Assembly: GCF_016595505.1 (NCBI RefSeq)
Contig: NZ_JAENIL010000012.1
Coordinates: forward strand, 1 to 64,000
From: Pelagicoccus mobilis
GTDB lineage: Bacteria > Verrucomicrobiota > Verrucomicrobiia > Opitutales > Opitutaceae
Length of the DNA stretch: 64,000 bases
Direction: 5' to 3'
Shown: positions 33,449 to 42,960 of the stretch, piece after piece
How positions within the stretch are numbered: the stretch's first letter is position 1
How the letters are laid out: each line of letters begins with the position of its first letter
The notes under the pieces: model-generated
Seen by the model: only the letters and a program-made list of their open reading frames with translations
Told to the model about the DNA's origin: nothing
Database searches by the model: none
Position numbers and translations under genes: made by a program

Positions 33449-34479
33449 TTGTCTGGGATGAGGCGTTTGCCCATGCTGACGACAGGATCGATGGTGTATC
33501 CGAGCTTTTGATAGAAGTCGATGACGGCTTGATTCGTTTCCCGGATTTGCAGATTGATTTTGGGGCAGCCGGCGGCGAGCAGTGAGGCTTCCGCTGCGGA
33601 CATCAGCTGGCGGGCGAAGCCTTTGTTTTGGTGATCGGGCGAGACTGCGAGGTAGTTGATCCAGCCGCGGTGGCCGTCGTAGCCGGCCATGCAGGAGGCG
33701 ACGAGTTGGCCGTCGAGCATGCCGACGAGGAACCACTCGGGGGAGACTTGGAGCTTTCGTTCGATGTCTCGGTCGGGATCGTTGTGGGCGACGATGAGGC
33801 CACAGGCTTTCCAGAGTGCGATGAGGGCGGGGCGGTCGGTTTCTTGGAAGGGGCGGATTTGCATGAGAGGTGTGGCGTTTGTATTAACCACAGATTGCAC
33901 AGAGTGCACAGATTTTGAGATGTTATTTTGAATTTTGGGGAGTTGGTCGAGGTAGGCGTTGGCTTGTTTATGGGAGCGGAAGTGGAGGAATTGGATGTGG
34001 GAGTATTGGGGATCTGCTAGGAGTTTTTGGTAGCGGCGTCTTACGGTGCGGTAGCTTGTGAGGGTCCAGAGGAGGATGGAGTCGTGGCTGAGGAATGTCT
34101 TTCGGAAGGACTCGGTGTTGCCGGTGCCGGGCCAGAGTTCTTCTTTGTTATAGGCTCGGCGTGTGGCGCGAAGTAGGGCTTGCCAGAAGGTGCGGGTGAA
34201 GGGGAGATCGAGCCAGATGACGGTTTGCACATGTTTCCATTTGATGGGGATGGTGCGTGTGTAGTTGCCGTCGATCACCCAGGCGTCGCCTGTTAGTTTT
34301 GTATCCAAATTTTGGAAGAAGATTTCGTCGGTGGATTCACTCCAGTTGGGGCCCCAGAATAGAGCGTCAAGCTCGACGTAGGGTGCGTTGAGTTTGTTGG
34401 CGAGTTTGCGAGCGAAAGTGGATTTGCCGCTGCCGCTGCAGCCGACGATGTTGAAGCGACTGGGGTGATTAGCGGTCAT
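33445..34479 (-). CDS. P-loop kinase-like domain fused to GNAT acetyltransferase via a repeat
   Basis: One 344-residue frame holds two domains. Residues 1-185 are a topology-modulation/adenylate-kinase-like P-loop NTPase (Walker A VGCSGSGKSTFARKL, then WVIDGNYTRTIP). Residues 206-344 are a YpeA-like GNAT domain starting MQIRPFQETDRPALIALW with SPDHQNKGFARQLMSAAE. The linker at about 188-199, KSVHSVQSVVNT, is the translation of a dispersed repeat (33885-33918). Met206 (codon at 33862-33864) would be a natural start for a separate acetyltransferase. A true fusion or two genes read as one by an in-frame repeat are both possible. Confidence 0.72.
   Translation of the reverse strand: MTANHPSRFNIVGCSGSGKSTFARKLANKLNAPYVELDALFWGPNWSESTDEIFFQNLDTKLTGDAWVIDGNYTRTIPIKWKHVQTVIWLDLPFTRTFWQALLRATRRAYNKEELWPGTGNTESFRKTFLSHDSILLWTLTSYRTVRRRYQKLLADPQYSHIQFLHFRSHKQANAYLDQLPKIQNNISKSVHSVQSVVNTNATPLMQIRPFQETDRPALIALWKACGLIVAHNDPDRDIERKLQVSPEWFLVGMLDGQLVASCMAGYDGHRGWINYLAVSPDHQNKGFARQLMSAAEASLLAAGCPKINLQIRETNQAVIDFYQKLGYTIDPVVSMGKRLIPDN
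33885..33918 (+). repeat. AACCACAGATTGCACAGAG repeat (family I) at a domain junction
   Basis: The plus strand reads TTAACCACAGATTGCACAG followed by AGTGCACAGATTTTG, with two near-copies of a TGCACAGA unit. It encodes the linker between the kinase-like and GNAT domains on the minus strand. Confidence 0.7.
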
Positions 34480-34759
34480 CTCGATTCCTAAGTCTGTTTA
34501 TCTCGAAAAAGAACGAGGAGCCGAAGGAGAAGGACCAGAAGAGCGGTAGGATGAAAAGGATCGCTCCGGCCCGTCCGGACATGCGAGGGAGAAGAAGCTC
34601 TACATTGAAAGTTCGCATGGTAACAATCCAATAGAGGGGCACGAGCAGAGTGGAGGCGAGGAGGAGAATGCTTCTCTTTTGCATGCTGTCCGCGTATGCG
34701 TATGAAGCAATGCCTCCTAGGGCCAACGATAGCCCGTATACAAGTAGGTTGGATAGCAT
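34469..34759 (-). CDS. small membrane protein of unknown function
   Basis: I do not recognise this 96-residue protein. It has three hydrophobic segments: LVYGLSLALGGIASYAYA, ILLLASTLLVPLYWIVTM and GAILFILPLFWSFSFGSSFF, ending in a charged tail RLRNRDDR. The last 11 bases overlap the start of the kinase-GNAT gene, suggesting translational coupling. It sits between two GNAT-containing genes on the same strand. Confidence 0.6.
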   Translation of the reverse strand: MLSNLLVYGLSLALGGIASYAYADSMQKRSILLLASTLLVPLYWIVTMRTFNVELLLPRMSGRAGAILFILPLFWSFSFGSSFFFEINRLRNRDDR

Positions 34760-34763
34760 TGGA

Positions 34764-35225
34764 TTATTCTAGTTCGAGCGTCATGAAAACGCTGTTGGGG
34801 TCTTCTTTGTATTGGGAGAAGGGGGGACAGTCTATGAATCCGAATTTTTGATACAGTTTTCGGGCGGGTTCGAAGAAGGGCATGGAACCGGTTTCGAGGG
34901 ACAGGCGTTGGTAGCTTCGGGATTTTGCTTCTTCGATCAAGTGGATGAGAAGTTTGGAGGCGATGCCTTGGCCGCGGAATGCGGAGGAGGTTCGCATGGA
35001 TTTGATTTCGCCGTGGGTTGAGTCGATTGTCTTGAGGGCGGCACAGCCGGCGAGTTGGTTTTGGAATTTTAGGGACCAGAAGGTGACGTCGGGAGAGCGA
35101 AGACCTTCGAGATCGAGAGCGTGTTTGCTCTCGGGAGGGGAGACGGATTTCATGTCGGCGATGTGCTCTTCGAGGAAAGTGGCGATCTCGGGGCCGCTGA
35201 GGTCGTCGACTTCGATGGTGATCAT
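34764..35225 (-). CDS. GNAT acetyltransferase, YsnE-like
   Basis: A 153-residue GNAT with SPPESKHALDLEGLRSPDV near the N terminus, SAFRGQGIASKLLIHLIEEA as acetyl-CoA loop and PFFEPARKLYQKFGFIDCPP at the C terminus; these match the YsnE/PhnO-like group. Substrate unknown. It is the first gene of the minus-strand GNAT row, four bases from the small membrane protein gene. Confidence 0.82.
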   Translation of the reverse strand: MITIEVDDLSGPEIATFLEEHIADMKSVSPPESKHALDLEGLRSPDVTFWSLKFQNQLAGCAALKTIDSTHGEIKSMRTSSAFRGQGIASKLLIHLIEEAKSRSYQRLSLETGSMPFFEPARKLYQKFGFIDCPPFSQYKEDPNSVFMTLELE

Positions 35226-35306
35226 GGGACAGCAGGGGGTGTAGTTGGAGGGGCGCTACGAGGGGGGGAGTGGATTTGGGGAGTTTGAAACGGGGGAGGA
35301 GGTTGT

Positions 35307-35332
35307 GGCAACGACGGAGCGTTGCCCTCCTG
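35307..35332 (-). repeat. REP-like hairpin, family B
   Basis: Stem GGCAACG/CGTTGCC, loop ACGGAG, foot CTCCTG. It lies just beyond the gpmI terminator. Confidence 0.9.
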
Positions 35333-35333
35333 T

Positions 35334-35371
35334 AAAAAAAGCGGTGGGAGCTTGGGGGCTCCGCACCGCTT
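35334..35371 (-). terminator. intrinsic terminator of gpmI
   Basis: On the minus strand a long stem (AAGCGGTG, CGGAGC pairing with GCTCC, CACCGCTT) is followed by seven Ts. It sits about 85 bases after the gpmI stop, with two REP hairpins lying in the 3' untranslated part. Confidence 0.85.
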
Positions 35372-35390
35372 GGGAAAGGGGAGGTTTTAT

Positions 35391-35416
35391 GGCCGCTGGG
35401 ACAGCGGCCGCTACCT
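35391..35416 (-). repeat. REP-like hairpin, family E
   Basis: Stem GGCCGCTG/CAGCGGCC around GGA, foot GCTACCT. It lies in the gpmI 3' untranslated region beside a family C copy. Confidence 0.88.
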
Positions 35417-35426
35417 TGGGTTGTAT

Positions 35427-35452
35427 GATCGCGGCACAAGGCCGCTTCCCAC
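35427..35452 (-). repeat. REP-like hairpin, family C
   Basis: Stem GCGGC/GCCGC around ACAAG, foot TTCCCAC. It ends four bases before the gpmI stop codon. Confidence 0.88.
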
Positions 35453-35456
35453 GTGT

Positions 35457-37031
<1,575 letters not shown>

Positions 37032-37243
37032 GATGTGAAGATTTTGAGGCACCCTCTTTGGGGACGAAGCGGATTGATGACAAGGTTGTAGTGATTTGGC
37101 TTGGGACCAAATCGGGTTCCGGGGCTGGGGCGATGGGGCTTATCGGCAGGTCGCGCTTGTGCGGCTAATGATTCTTATTATGTTTTCTGAATTCTTGGGT
37201 CGCAAGTTTAGTGGCTGGCGGCCGATACCGAACCCCAACGCTT

Positions 37244-38398
37244 ATGAAGAGTTTTATCCGCGCCTCCGTCCCAGCGGTTGCTGGCCTTGTGTTAACTGCG
37301 AGTTTGTATGGTCCTCCTCCTCCAGGCAAGGGGCCGAATCGGGGAGGTGATGACGGCGGTACGCAGGTGGACCACCGGGCTCTGCAAACGGATGAGATCA
37401 AGCTCGGGACCAGCGGTGGCTGGCAGTTTGATTTGGCGAATGGCTACTGCTGTGGTGGAACGTTGGGAGCCTTGATCGAATTTGATGGTAAGAAGCACAT
37501 CCTCAGCAATTTCCACGTTTTGGCGGCGGATGTTGTTCCAGGTGGGAACGGGGTGACGGCTCAGCTGGATGATCCAGTTATCCACCCTGCGTTGATCGAT
37601 ACGAACTGCGGATCGAGCGCCTACCGGGATGTGGCTTCTTTGTCTGGGGTGGCGAATCCGTTGTTGGGTTCGAATATCGATGCGGCTACCGCGGAGATCC
37701 TTCCGGGAGCGGTTGATCTTAGCGGAGCGATTTTGCAGATCGGGCAGATTTCGAATCAGACGGTGGCGGCGAGTGTCGGGCAAGCGGTGAAGAAGAGTGG
37801 GCGTACCACTGGCTTCACTCGCAGCACGGTGGCGTATTTGGACGTGAACGTGGAGGTGGCATACGATGACGAGTGTGCGGGCGTCGAAATTGGGGTCGGG
37901 CTGTTCGAGGGACAGATTGTGGTGGACAATTCGGGTAGCAGTTTTCTTGCGGGGGGCGATTCGGGGTCTTTGCTTGTCGAGGACAAGGCGGATCGGCCGC
38001 GGGCCATCGGATTGCTTTTTGCGGGGAGTTCGACTCACGCGATCGCCAACCCGATTGATGATGTGTTGGGATTTTTCAATGCGACGATGGTTGGCCTGGA
38101 TGGAACCGGTAGCGAGGAGGATAGCTCCGGTGGTGGCGGCAACGGTCGTGGCAATGGGGGTAAGAAGAATCGCGGAAACGCGGCTGAGATCGCTAAGGCG
38201 ATGGCTGCGAACAAGAAAGCTGAAGCGCTCGCTCGGCGAGTGGCGAAAGGCGTTGGCCACGGCGTAGGCGTGGATGACTCTGGAAAGCCTTATGTGGCGA
38301 TCTTTGTGGAGACGCTGGAGGGGGAAGCGTCGGACATCTCTGAGATCGATGGGGTGCCGGTGCGCTTGGTCGAGACGGGGCGGTTTGTCGCGTTCTAG
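37244..38398 (+). CDS. NAL1-like trypsin-fold serine protease
   Basis: A 384-residue protein with an N-terminal export signal (FIRASVPAVAGLVLTASLYG), a Pro/Gly-rich spacer, then a chymotrypsin-fold domain: GTSGGWQFDLANGYCCGGTL, the His region HILSNFHVLAADV, a likely Asp in GSNIDAATAEI and the serine motif AGGDSGSLLVE. A Gly/Asn-rich linker leads to a C-terminal domain ending DGVPVRLVETGRFVAF, typical of bacterial relatives of plant NAL1. I start at ATG 37244, 11 codons inside the longest frame, because it begins the signal peptide. Substrate unknown. The stop overlaps the convergent FnIII gene by four bases. Confidence 0.75.
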   Translation: MKSFIRASVPAVAGLVLTASLYGPPPPGKGPNRGGDDGGTQVDHRALQTDEIKLGTSGGWQFDLANGYCCGGTLGALIEFDGKKHILSNFHVLAADVVPGGNGVTAQLDDPVIHPALIDTNCGSSAYRDVASLSGVANPLLGSNIDAATAEILPGAVDLSGAILQIGQISNQTVAASVGQAVKKSGRTTGFTRSTVAYLDVNVEVAYDDECAGVEIGVGLFEGQIVVDNSGSSFLAGGDSGSLLVEDKADRPRAIGLLFAGSSTHAIANPIDDVLGFFNATMVGLDGTGSEEDSSGGGGNGRGNGGKKNRGNAAEIAKAMAANKKAEALARRVAKGVGHGVGVDDSGKPYVAIFVETLEGEASDISEIDGVPVRLVETGRFVAF

Positions 38399-39150
38399 CT
38401 TTTGGTTTGGTATTGGAGCGAGAGCTCGATGCGGTAGAACTTTGATCGGCTTTGATCTGGGAGGATGATGCGTTCCCAATTGTGGTAGGATGATTCGCGA
38501 GTGTAGAATGACTCGTATTCAACTTCTTGCCACGTGTTTAAGTCCTTAGACTCGAGGAGTTTCGTATTCACATCGATCGAGTATTTGAAAAGGGCTCGAT
38601 CGATCACTCGGGTGGGATGTCCGTCGATGGTGACGGTTCGCGTTTTTGCGAGATAGGAGCGGTTGGGATTGAAGGGGTTTATCCCGTGAACGTAGCAAAG
38701 GAGGTTGGGTAGATCGGTGTCCGCGAGGCTTTGGTCGGGCGCCTCGATTCCGGAGGGGAAGGAGCCGCCTAGGAGCATGCGGGCGATCCAGTCTTCGAAG
38801 GAGATGGGGCCGGGGATTTCGATGGGCGCGACGTTCGTGTATCCTGATTTGCCGAACTGGTTGTAGGCCCGTACGCGGTATTGGTAGAGGTCTCCTTCGT
38901 TAACTCTTGAATCTGTGAATGTTGCGGAGTCTCCGGGAACGGAGGCGATACGTTCGAAGGGCCCGCCGTTGATCGAACGTTCGATTTCGAAGCCGGTCTC
39001 GTTGTCGGAATTATCCTGCCAAGTGAGACTGACATTTGCTTGTAGTAGAGTGGTGAATACTAGCCACAGCCAGATGGCGCAGGCTCGTTTGGGGGCGATT
39101 GAGCAGCGCTTGGCGTGGGGTCGTATCGTCGATGACGGCGATGTTGACAA
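38395..39150 (-). CDS. exported fibronectin type III domain protein
   Basis: A 251-residue protein. A hydrophobic segment (CAIWLWLVFTTLLQANV) suggests a signal or anchor preceded by a longish basic N terminus. It is followed by one FnIII domain (LTWQDNSDNETGFEIERSI, then YQYRVRAYNQFGKSGYTN) and a C-terminal domain with LCYVHGINPFNPNRS and KFYRIELSLQ, a verrucomicrobial autotransporter/surface-type ending. The true start may be further in. Likely an extracellular binding protein; ligand unknown. Confidence 0.7.
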   Translation of the reverse strand: MSTSPSSTIRPHAKRCSIAPKRACAIWLWLVFTTLLQANVSLTWQDNSDNETGFEIERSINGGPFERIASVPGDSATFTDSRVNEGDLYQYRVRAYNQFGKSGYTNVAPIEIPGPISFEDWIARMLLGGSFPSGIEAPDQSLADTDLPNLLCYVHGINPFNPNRSYLAKTRTVTIDGHPTRVIDRALFKYSIDVNTKLLESKDLNTWQEVEYESFYTRESSYHNWERIILPDQSRSKFYRIELSLQYQTKS

Positions 39151-39268
39151 AATTTTGGACTGATTCGCTTTTTAAGGTGCGACCCTTGATTCTGGATCGG
39201 GGTTTGGATTAGCGAAGGATGGGGGTAGGTCGATTTTAAAATTCAAGATTACCTCGTTTTAACACAAA

Positions 39269-39286
39269 CTAGGGATAGGCCCCTAG
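39269..39286. promoter_or_regulatory. CTAGGG/CCCTAG dyad in a noncoding gap
   Basis: An inverted repeat CTAGGG-ATAGGC-CCCTAG lies in the 250-base gap between the FnIII gene and the aminotransferase. It is a candidate operator; no T-tract follows, so a terminator is unlikely. The rest of the gap shows no gene. Confidence 0.35.
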
Positions 39287-39397
39287 GGAATCCTAAGCGT
39301 CTGTGTTCAGATTTTGGATTCACTTGAACTTATACCACGCAGAAGCTCTGGTTAAGTGGCGGAGACTGAGGTGCCTTGCAGCGAGGCGTCCTGGAAA

Positions 39398-40555
39398 TCA
39401 GGCGCGTTTGGAAAGCGCTAGGAGCTTCTTTCCGGCGGCGTGCAGGGTCTCTTCCTTCTTGGCGAAGTGGAAGCGGATGAAGCGATGCTCGGGTTCGCGG
39501 AAGAAGCTGGAGCCTGGGACTCCGGCGACGCCGATCTCGCGAGCGAACCATTCTGCTGCTTCCGTATCGGTGGCGAAGCCGAGGGAGGAGATGTCGACCA
39601 TGACGTAGTAGGCGCCTTGTGGCTCGGTGAAGGGGAGGCCGGTTTGGCGGAGGTAGCCGAGGAAGATGTCGCGCTTGCGGGTGTAGGCTTGCTGAAGCTC
39701 GATGTAGTAGGAGTCGGGGAGTTCGAGGCCGGCGATAGCGGCTTCTTGCAGGGGGGCGGCGGCGCCTACGGTGAGGAAGTCGTGAACTTTTCGGGCTTGG
39801 GCGATGACTTCGGCGGACGCGAGCACGTAGCCGAGTCGCCAGCCTGTGATGGAATAGGTTTTGGAGAGGGAGTTGCAGGTGATGACGCGCTCGAAGGCTC
39901 CGGGGAGGCTGGCGGCGTAGGTGTGAACGTGGGGCTGGTAGACGATGTGTTCGTAGGGTTCGTCGGTGATGACGTAGGCGTCGTGCTTTTCCGCGAGGTC
40001 GAGGATTTCTTGGAGCTCGTTGGGGGTGAAGACTTTGCCGGTCGGGTTGGAGGGATTGCAGACGATGATGGCCTTGGGATTTTGTTCGAATGCTTTGGCA
40101 AGTTCGTCGCTGTCGTATCCGAAATCTGGAGCGTTGAGGGTAACGTAGATCGGTTCGGCTCCCGAGAGGATGGCGTCGGCGGCGTAGTTTTCGTAGAAGG
40201 GGGAGAAGACGATGACTTTGTCGCCTGGGTTGCAGGCGGTCATCATGGCGACCATCATGGCCTCGGTGCTGCCGCAGGTGACGACGAGGTGCTGATCGGG
40301 ATCGATCTCGAGGCCGGTGTTGCGGTTGATTTTTTTAGCGAGGGCTTGTCGGAATCCGGGAGCTCCCCAGGTGACCGCGTACTGGTGGTAGGGGCCGCGG
40401 GTGGCGGTTTCGAGAGCTGAGAGCAGGGCTTCGGGCGGTTCGAAGTCGGGGAAGCCTTGGGAGAGGTTGATGGCTCCGCAGCTATTGGCGAGGCGTGTCA
40501 TGCCGCGGATGACGGATTCTGAAAACTGGGCGAGGCGGTTGGCGGGGGAAGGCAT
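39398..40555 (-). CDS. fold-type I PLP aminotransferase (methionine/kynurenine type)
   Basis: A 385-residue class I/II aminotransferase. Landmarks are NLSQGFPDFEPPEALLSAL, the ligand region VCNPSNPTGKVFTP, ITDEPYEHIVY and the PLP-lysine motif SLSKTYSITGWRLGYV. These match the YbdL/CCBL group that transaminates methionine, glutamine or kynurenine with 2-oxo acids; the exact substrate is not decidable. The ATG at 40555 gives a family-like N terminus. It is probably a single gene. Confidence 0.87.
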   Translation of the reverse strand: MPSPANRLAQFSESVIRGMTRLANSCGAINLSQGFPDFEPPEALLSALETATRGPYHQYAVTWGAPGFRQALAKKINRNTGLEIDPDQHLVVTCGSTEAMMVAMMTACNPGDKVIVFSPFYENYAADAILSGAEPIYVTLNAPDFGYDSDELAKAFEQNPKAIIVCNPSNPTGKVFTPNELQEILDLAEKHDAYVITDEPYEHIVYQPHVHTYAASLPGAFERVITCNSLSKTYSITGWRLGYVLASAEVIAQARKVHDFLTVGAAAPLQEAAIAGLELPDSYYIELQQAYTRKRDIFLGYLRQTGLPFTEPQGAYYVMVDISSLGFATDTEAAEWFAREIGVAGVPGSSFFREPEHRFIRFHFAKKEETLHAAGKKLLALSKRA

Positions 40556-40767
40556 GTTGGGAAAGTGGTTTGGATGATGGCGTAGGGAGGGAAGTGAAAT
40601 GGCAACCTTCTCTGTTGGGTGACGAGCTTTTTTGAAGCAGGGCGAAGGCGGTCGATTTCTTCAATCAGGTTCGGATGTGTTTCGTCCCTTTTCACCGAAG
40701 GGGCTACGAATTTGGCTAAGGGTTGCCAGCCAATCCTCTTTGCCTAGGATTTTTTATACGATTTGAT

Positions 40768-41310
40768 ATGACCAAGAAGCTGATTGCGATTCTGATGATG
40801 ATGGCTGCGAGCCTGCATGTGTTTGCGGGCCCGTCGATTTATGAGATCACCGTAGTCGATATCGATGGTAACGAAACGACTTTGGAGCAGTATCGAGGGA
40901 AGACGTTGTTGATCGTGAATGTGGCGTCGCGGTGTGGCTTCACGTCCCAGTACAAGGAGCTGGAGCAGCTGAACGCTGATTATGGGGAGAAGGGCTTGGT
41001 AGTGCTGGGCTTCCCGTGCAACCAGTTTGGGGGGCAGGAACCTGGGACAGACAAGGAGATCAAGGAATTTTGCTCAAAGTATTATGGGGTGAGTTTCCCT
41101 ATGTTCTCCAAGATCGAGGTGAACGGGCCGAATCGCCACCCTCTATTTTCGCATTTGACGGGTGAGGAGTCGCCGTTTCCTGGAAAGATCGGGTGGAATT
41201 TCAGCAAGTTTGTCGTCAACGGGGAGGGTGTGATCGTTGCCCGGTTTAGTCCGTATGTTTCGCCGAAGTCGAAGAAGCTGCTCTCTGTGATCGATAGCGC
41301 GATCGAGTAG
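40768..41310 (+). CDS. glutathione peroxidase-like thiol peroxidase, exported
   Basis: A 180-residue peroxidase with a signal peptide (LIAILMMMAASLHVFAG). The peroxidatic Cys is in NVASRCGFTSQYKELEQL, with the family blocks GFPCNQFGGQEPG and KIGWNFSKFVVN. As a Cys (not selenocysteine) enzyme it probably uses thioredoxin-like partners to reduce peroxides in the periplasm. I start at ATG 40768; the longer frame from 40723 is not family-like. Confidence 0.9.
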   Translation: MTKKLIAILMMMAASLHVFAGPSIYEITVVDIDGNETTLEQYRGKTLLIVNVASRCGFTSQYKELEQLNADYGEKGLVVLGFPCNQFGGQEPGTDKEIKEFCSKYYGVSFPMFSKIEVNGPNRHPLFSHLTGEESPFPGKIGWNFSKFVVNGEGVIVARFSPYVSPKSKKLLSVIDSAIE

Positions 41311-41359
41311 TAGTAGCTTTTTTTGAAGGTATCCGTTATCAGGATACGGAAATGTTTGG

Positions 41360-41782
41360 TTAGTCGACGAGGACTCTTTCTGGCTTTCCTTGCTGGTGGA
41401 CGCGGAAAATGAGGAGGGTAACGCCTTCGTCGCCGGTAATGGCGGTGTGGATTTGTTTGAGGGGAACCATGGCGGCGTCGCCTGCTTTGAAGTGAATGTC
41501 TTCCTTGCCTTCCTGCCAAAGGGTGACGTTTCCTGCGAGAATGTAGGCGAACTCTTCGCCTGGATGCCAGTGTTTGGGGAGCGATGTATTTGGAGGAATG
41601 GATACGTGGCTCATGATGACTTCCAGTCCTTCGGCTCCGGCCAAGGGATTTCGTAGCAGGTTGTCTACCTTGAGTTCGCTTGCTTTAGGGACGGTGTCGC
41701 TTTCGTGCTGCGGATGTCCGAAGGCCAAGGAGGAGGCGAGTCCGGCTAGGGCGAAGAAGGAGAAGGCGTATCTTTTTTTCAT
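41360..41782 (-). CDS. exported cupin protein
   Basis: A 140-residue cupin with signal peptide (YAFSFFALAGLASSLAFG). Metal-ligand motifs are PKHWHPGEEFAYILAG and GDAAMVPLKQIHTAI. Related exported cupins bind metals or small organic ligands; the reaction is unknown. It converges with the peroxidase gene, and the short gap holds no obvious terminator. Confidence 0.8.
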   Translation of the reverse strand: MKKRYAFSFFALAGLASSLAFGHPQHESDTVPKASELKVDNLLRNPLAGAEGLEVIMSHVSIPPNTSLPKHWHPGEEFAYILAGNVTLWQEGKEDIHFKAGDAAMVPLKQIHTAITGDEGVTLLIFRVHQQGKPERVLVD

Positions 41783-41860
41783 GGGTGGTGAGCAATATAT
41801 CGTTATCCTGCCTTTTGCAAATTGGGGATTTTGAGCTACTTTCTGTTAGCCCTTCCGAAT

Positions 41861-42055
41861 ATGAATTTAGAGCAGAATCAAACCGTTAGCTGTCCGTACT
41901 GCGGGGAAGCTGTGGGGATTGTCGTTGATTGCACGCTCGCCTCGCAGGCGTTTGTGGAAGACTGTTCCGTGTGTTGTCGTCCGATCGACTTTTCGATTTC
42001 GGTGGATGACGATGGGGAGATCGTTTCGTTGCGGGCTAGACGCGAGACCGGGTAG
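41861..42055 (+). CDS. CPXCG-motif cysteine-rich protein
   Basis: A 64-residue protein of the small CPxCG family, opening MNLEQNQTVSCPYCGEAVG and with a second pair EDCSVCCRPIDF, so four Cys likely form one zinc site. It ends in an acidic/basic tail SVDDDGEIVSLRARRETG. Family function unknown. I choose ATG 41861 because the 13 codons upstream are hydrophobic and not part of the family. Confidence 0.85.
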   Translation: MNLEQNQTVSCPYCGEAVGIVVDCTLASQAFVEDCSVCCRPIDFSISVDDDGEIVSLRARRETG

Positions 42056-42125
42056 TTGCTCATTGCAGAGCGTGTTGATGCTGGATCCTGCAATGGGATT
42101 TTTGACCACCGATGAGAGCGAAGTT

Positions 42126-42545
42126 TTACGATAGATTTGGTGGAGAGGGGGATCCGTTTTTTGTGAATCCTTCTGGAGTCTTGTCGGTGAAGTATACGTC
42201 TTTGTTTGGGCGTGAGCCGGGGGTGTGGAGGTCGAGCATGACGAGGGCTTGCTTGCCGGTGGTGAACTTATGGCGCGTTCCTGGCGGTAGGCGTAGGAAA
42301 TCGCCGGTCTCCAGCGGGTGCTCCTTTCCGTCGAGAATGGCGATTCCGGATCCCTCGAGGACGTAGTAGCACTCTTCGGCGATCTTGTGGTAGCTCTCGG
42401 CGGTGACTTGGTTTGCTTCGATACGGACTCGGTAAGCGGTAAGGGAGGCTTCTTGCTCCTCGGGGATAAGCGACTCGATCTGGTAGGGGCCGAGTTGCTG
42501 TTTGGCGGTACTGGGAGTGGCGTTTTTTGTGTGGAGAATATCCAT
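42126..42545 (-). CDS. cupin-fold protein
   Basis: A 139-residue cupin with AEECYYVLEGSGIAILDG and GDFLRLPPGTRHKFTTG as barrel motifs. No signal peptide. Function unknown. Its start is ATG 42545 (MDILHTKNATPS) or ATG 42554 three codons earlier. The YkgJ-like frame lies divergently just upstream. Confidence 0.75.
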   Translation of the reverse strand: MDILHTKNATPSTAKQQLGPYQIESLIPEEQEASLTAYRVRIEANQVTAESYHKIAEECYYVLEGSGIAILDGKEHPLETGDFLRLPPGTRHKFTTGKQALVMLDLHTPGSRPNKDVYFTDKTPEGFTKNGSPSPPNLS

Positions 42546-42610
42546 CGGGATCACTAGTCGGAAGTGTGGATTACCTTTGCGAAAGCCGGCTTTGCGCGCG
42601 AGCTTTATGA

Positions 42611-42952
42611 ATCCCTTGTGATTCCCGAAAGGTTAGCGCTTCGAAGGAGGCTTTCGATTGTACCGCTTGCGGTGCCTGTTGTCGCTGTTTCCCTATCTTT
42701 GCGGGGGAGGCGGATGCGCAGCGTGAACCTCGGATACGTGAGGAGGCCCGTTTGCTGGAAGCGCATATGAGGTCTGAGGAAAGGAGCTATCGGCTGTTTC
42801 CTCTGCCATTTCTGGACTGTTGCCCTTTTTTGCGGGAGAACTTGCTTTGTCGGATCTACGAGTCGAGGCCTCGTGTCTGTCGCCGATTTGAGGTTGGCAG
42901 CGATCAATGTTTGGAGGCTAGGAGGCGTATCGGAATTGTGGATGCGATATAG
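42611..42952 (+). CDS. YkgJ-like Cys-cluster protein without a canonical start
   Basis: The frame carries a clear CxxCxxCC cluster, FDCTACGACCRCFPIF, then FPLPFLDCCPFLRENLLC and IYESRPRVCRRFEVGS, all hallmarks of YkgJ-type Fe/Zn-chelating proteins. It is open from 42611 after a TGA, but no ATG, GTG or TTG precedes the cluster; the first codon is ATC. An AAGGAGG-like sequence lies just before the Cys cluster. Either an unusual start (ATC/ATT), an upstream frameshift from the GTG frame at 42564, or a recent mutation explains this. About 113 codons are conserved in style. Confidence 0.6.
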   Translation: MPCDSRKVSASKEAFDCTACGACCRCFPIFAGEADAQREPRIREEARLLEAHMRSEERSYRLFPLPFLDCCPFLRENLLCRIYESRPRVCRRFEVGSDQCLEARRRIGIVDAI

Positions 42953-42960
42953 CTTTGAGG

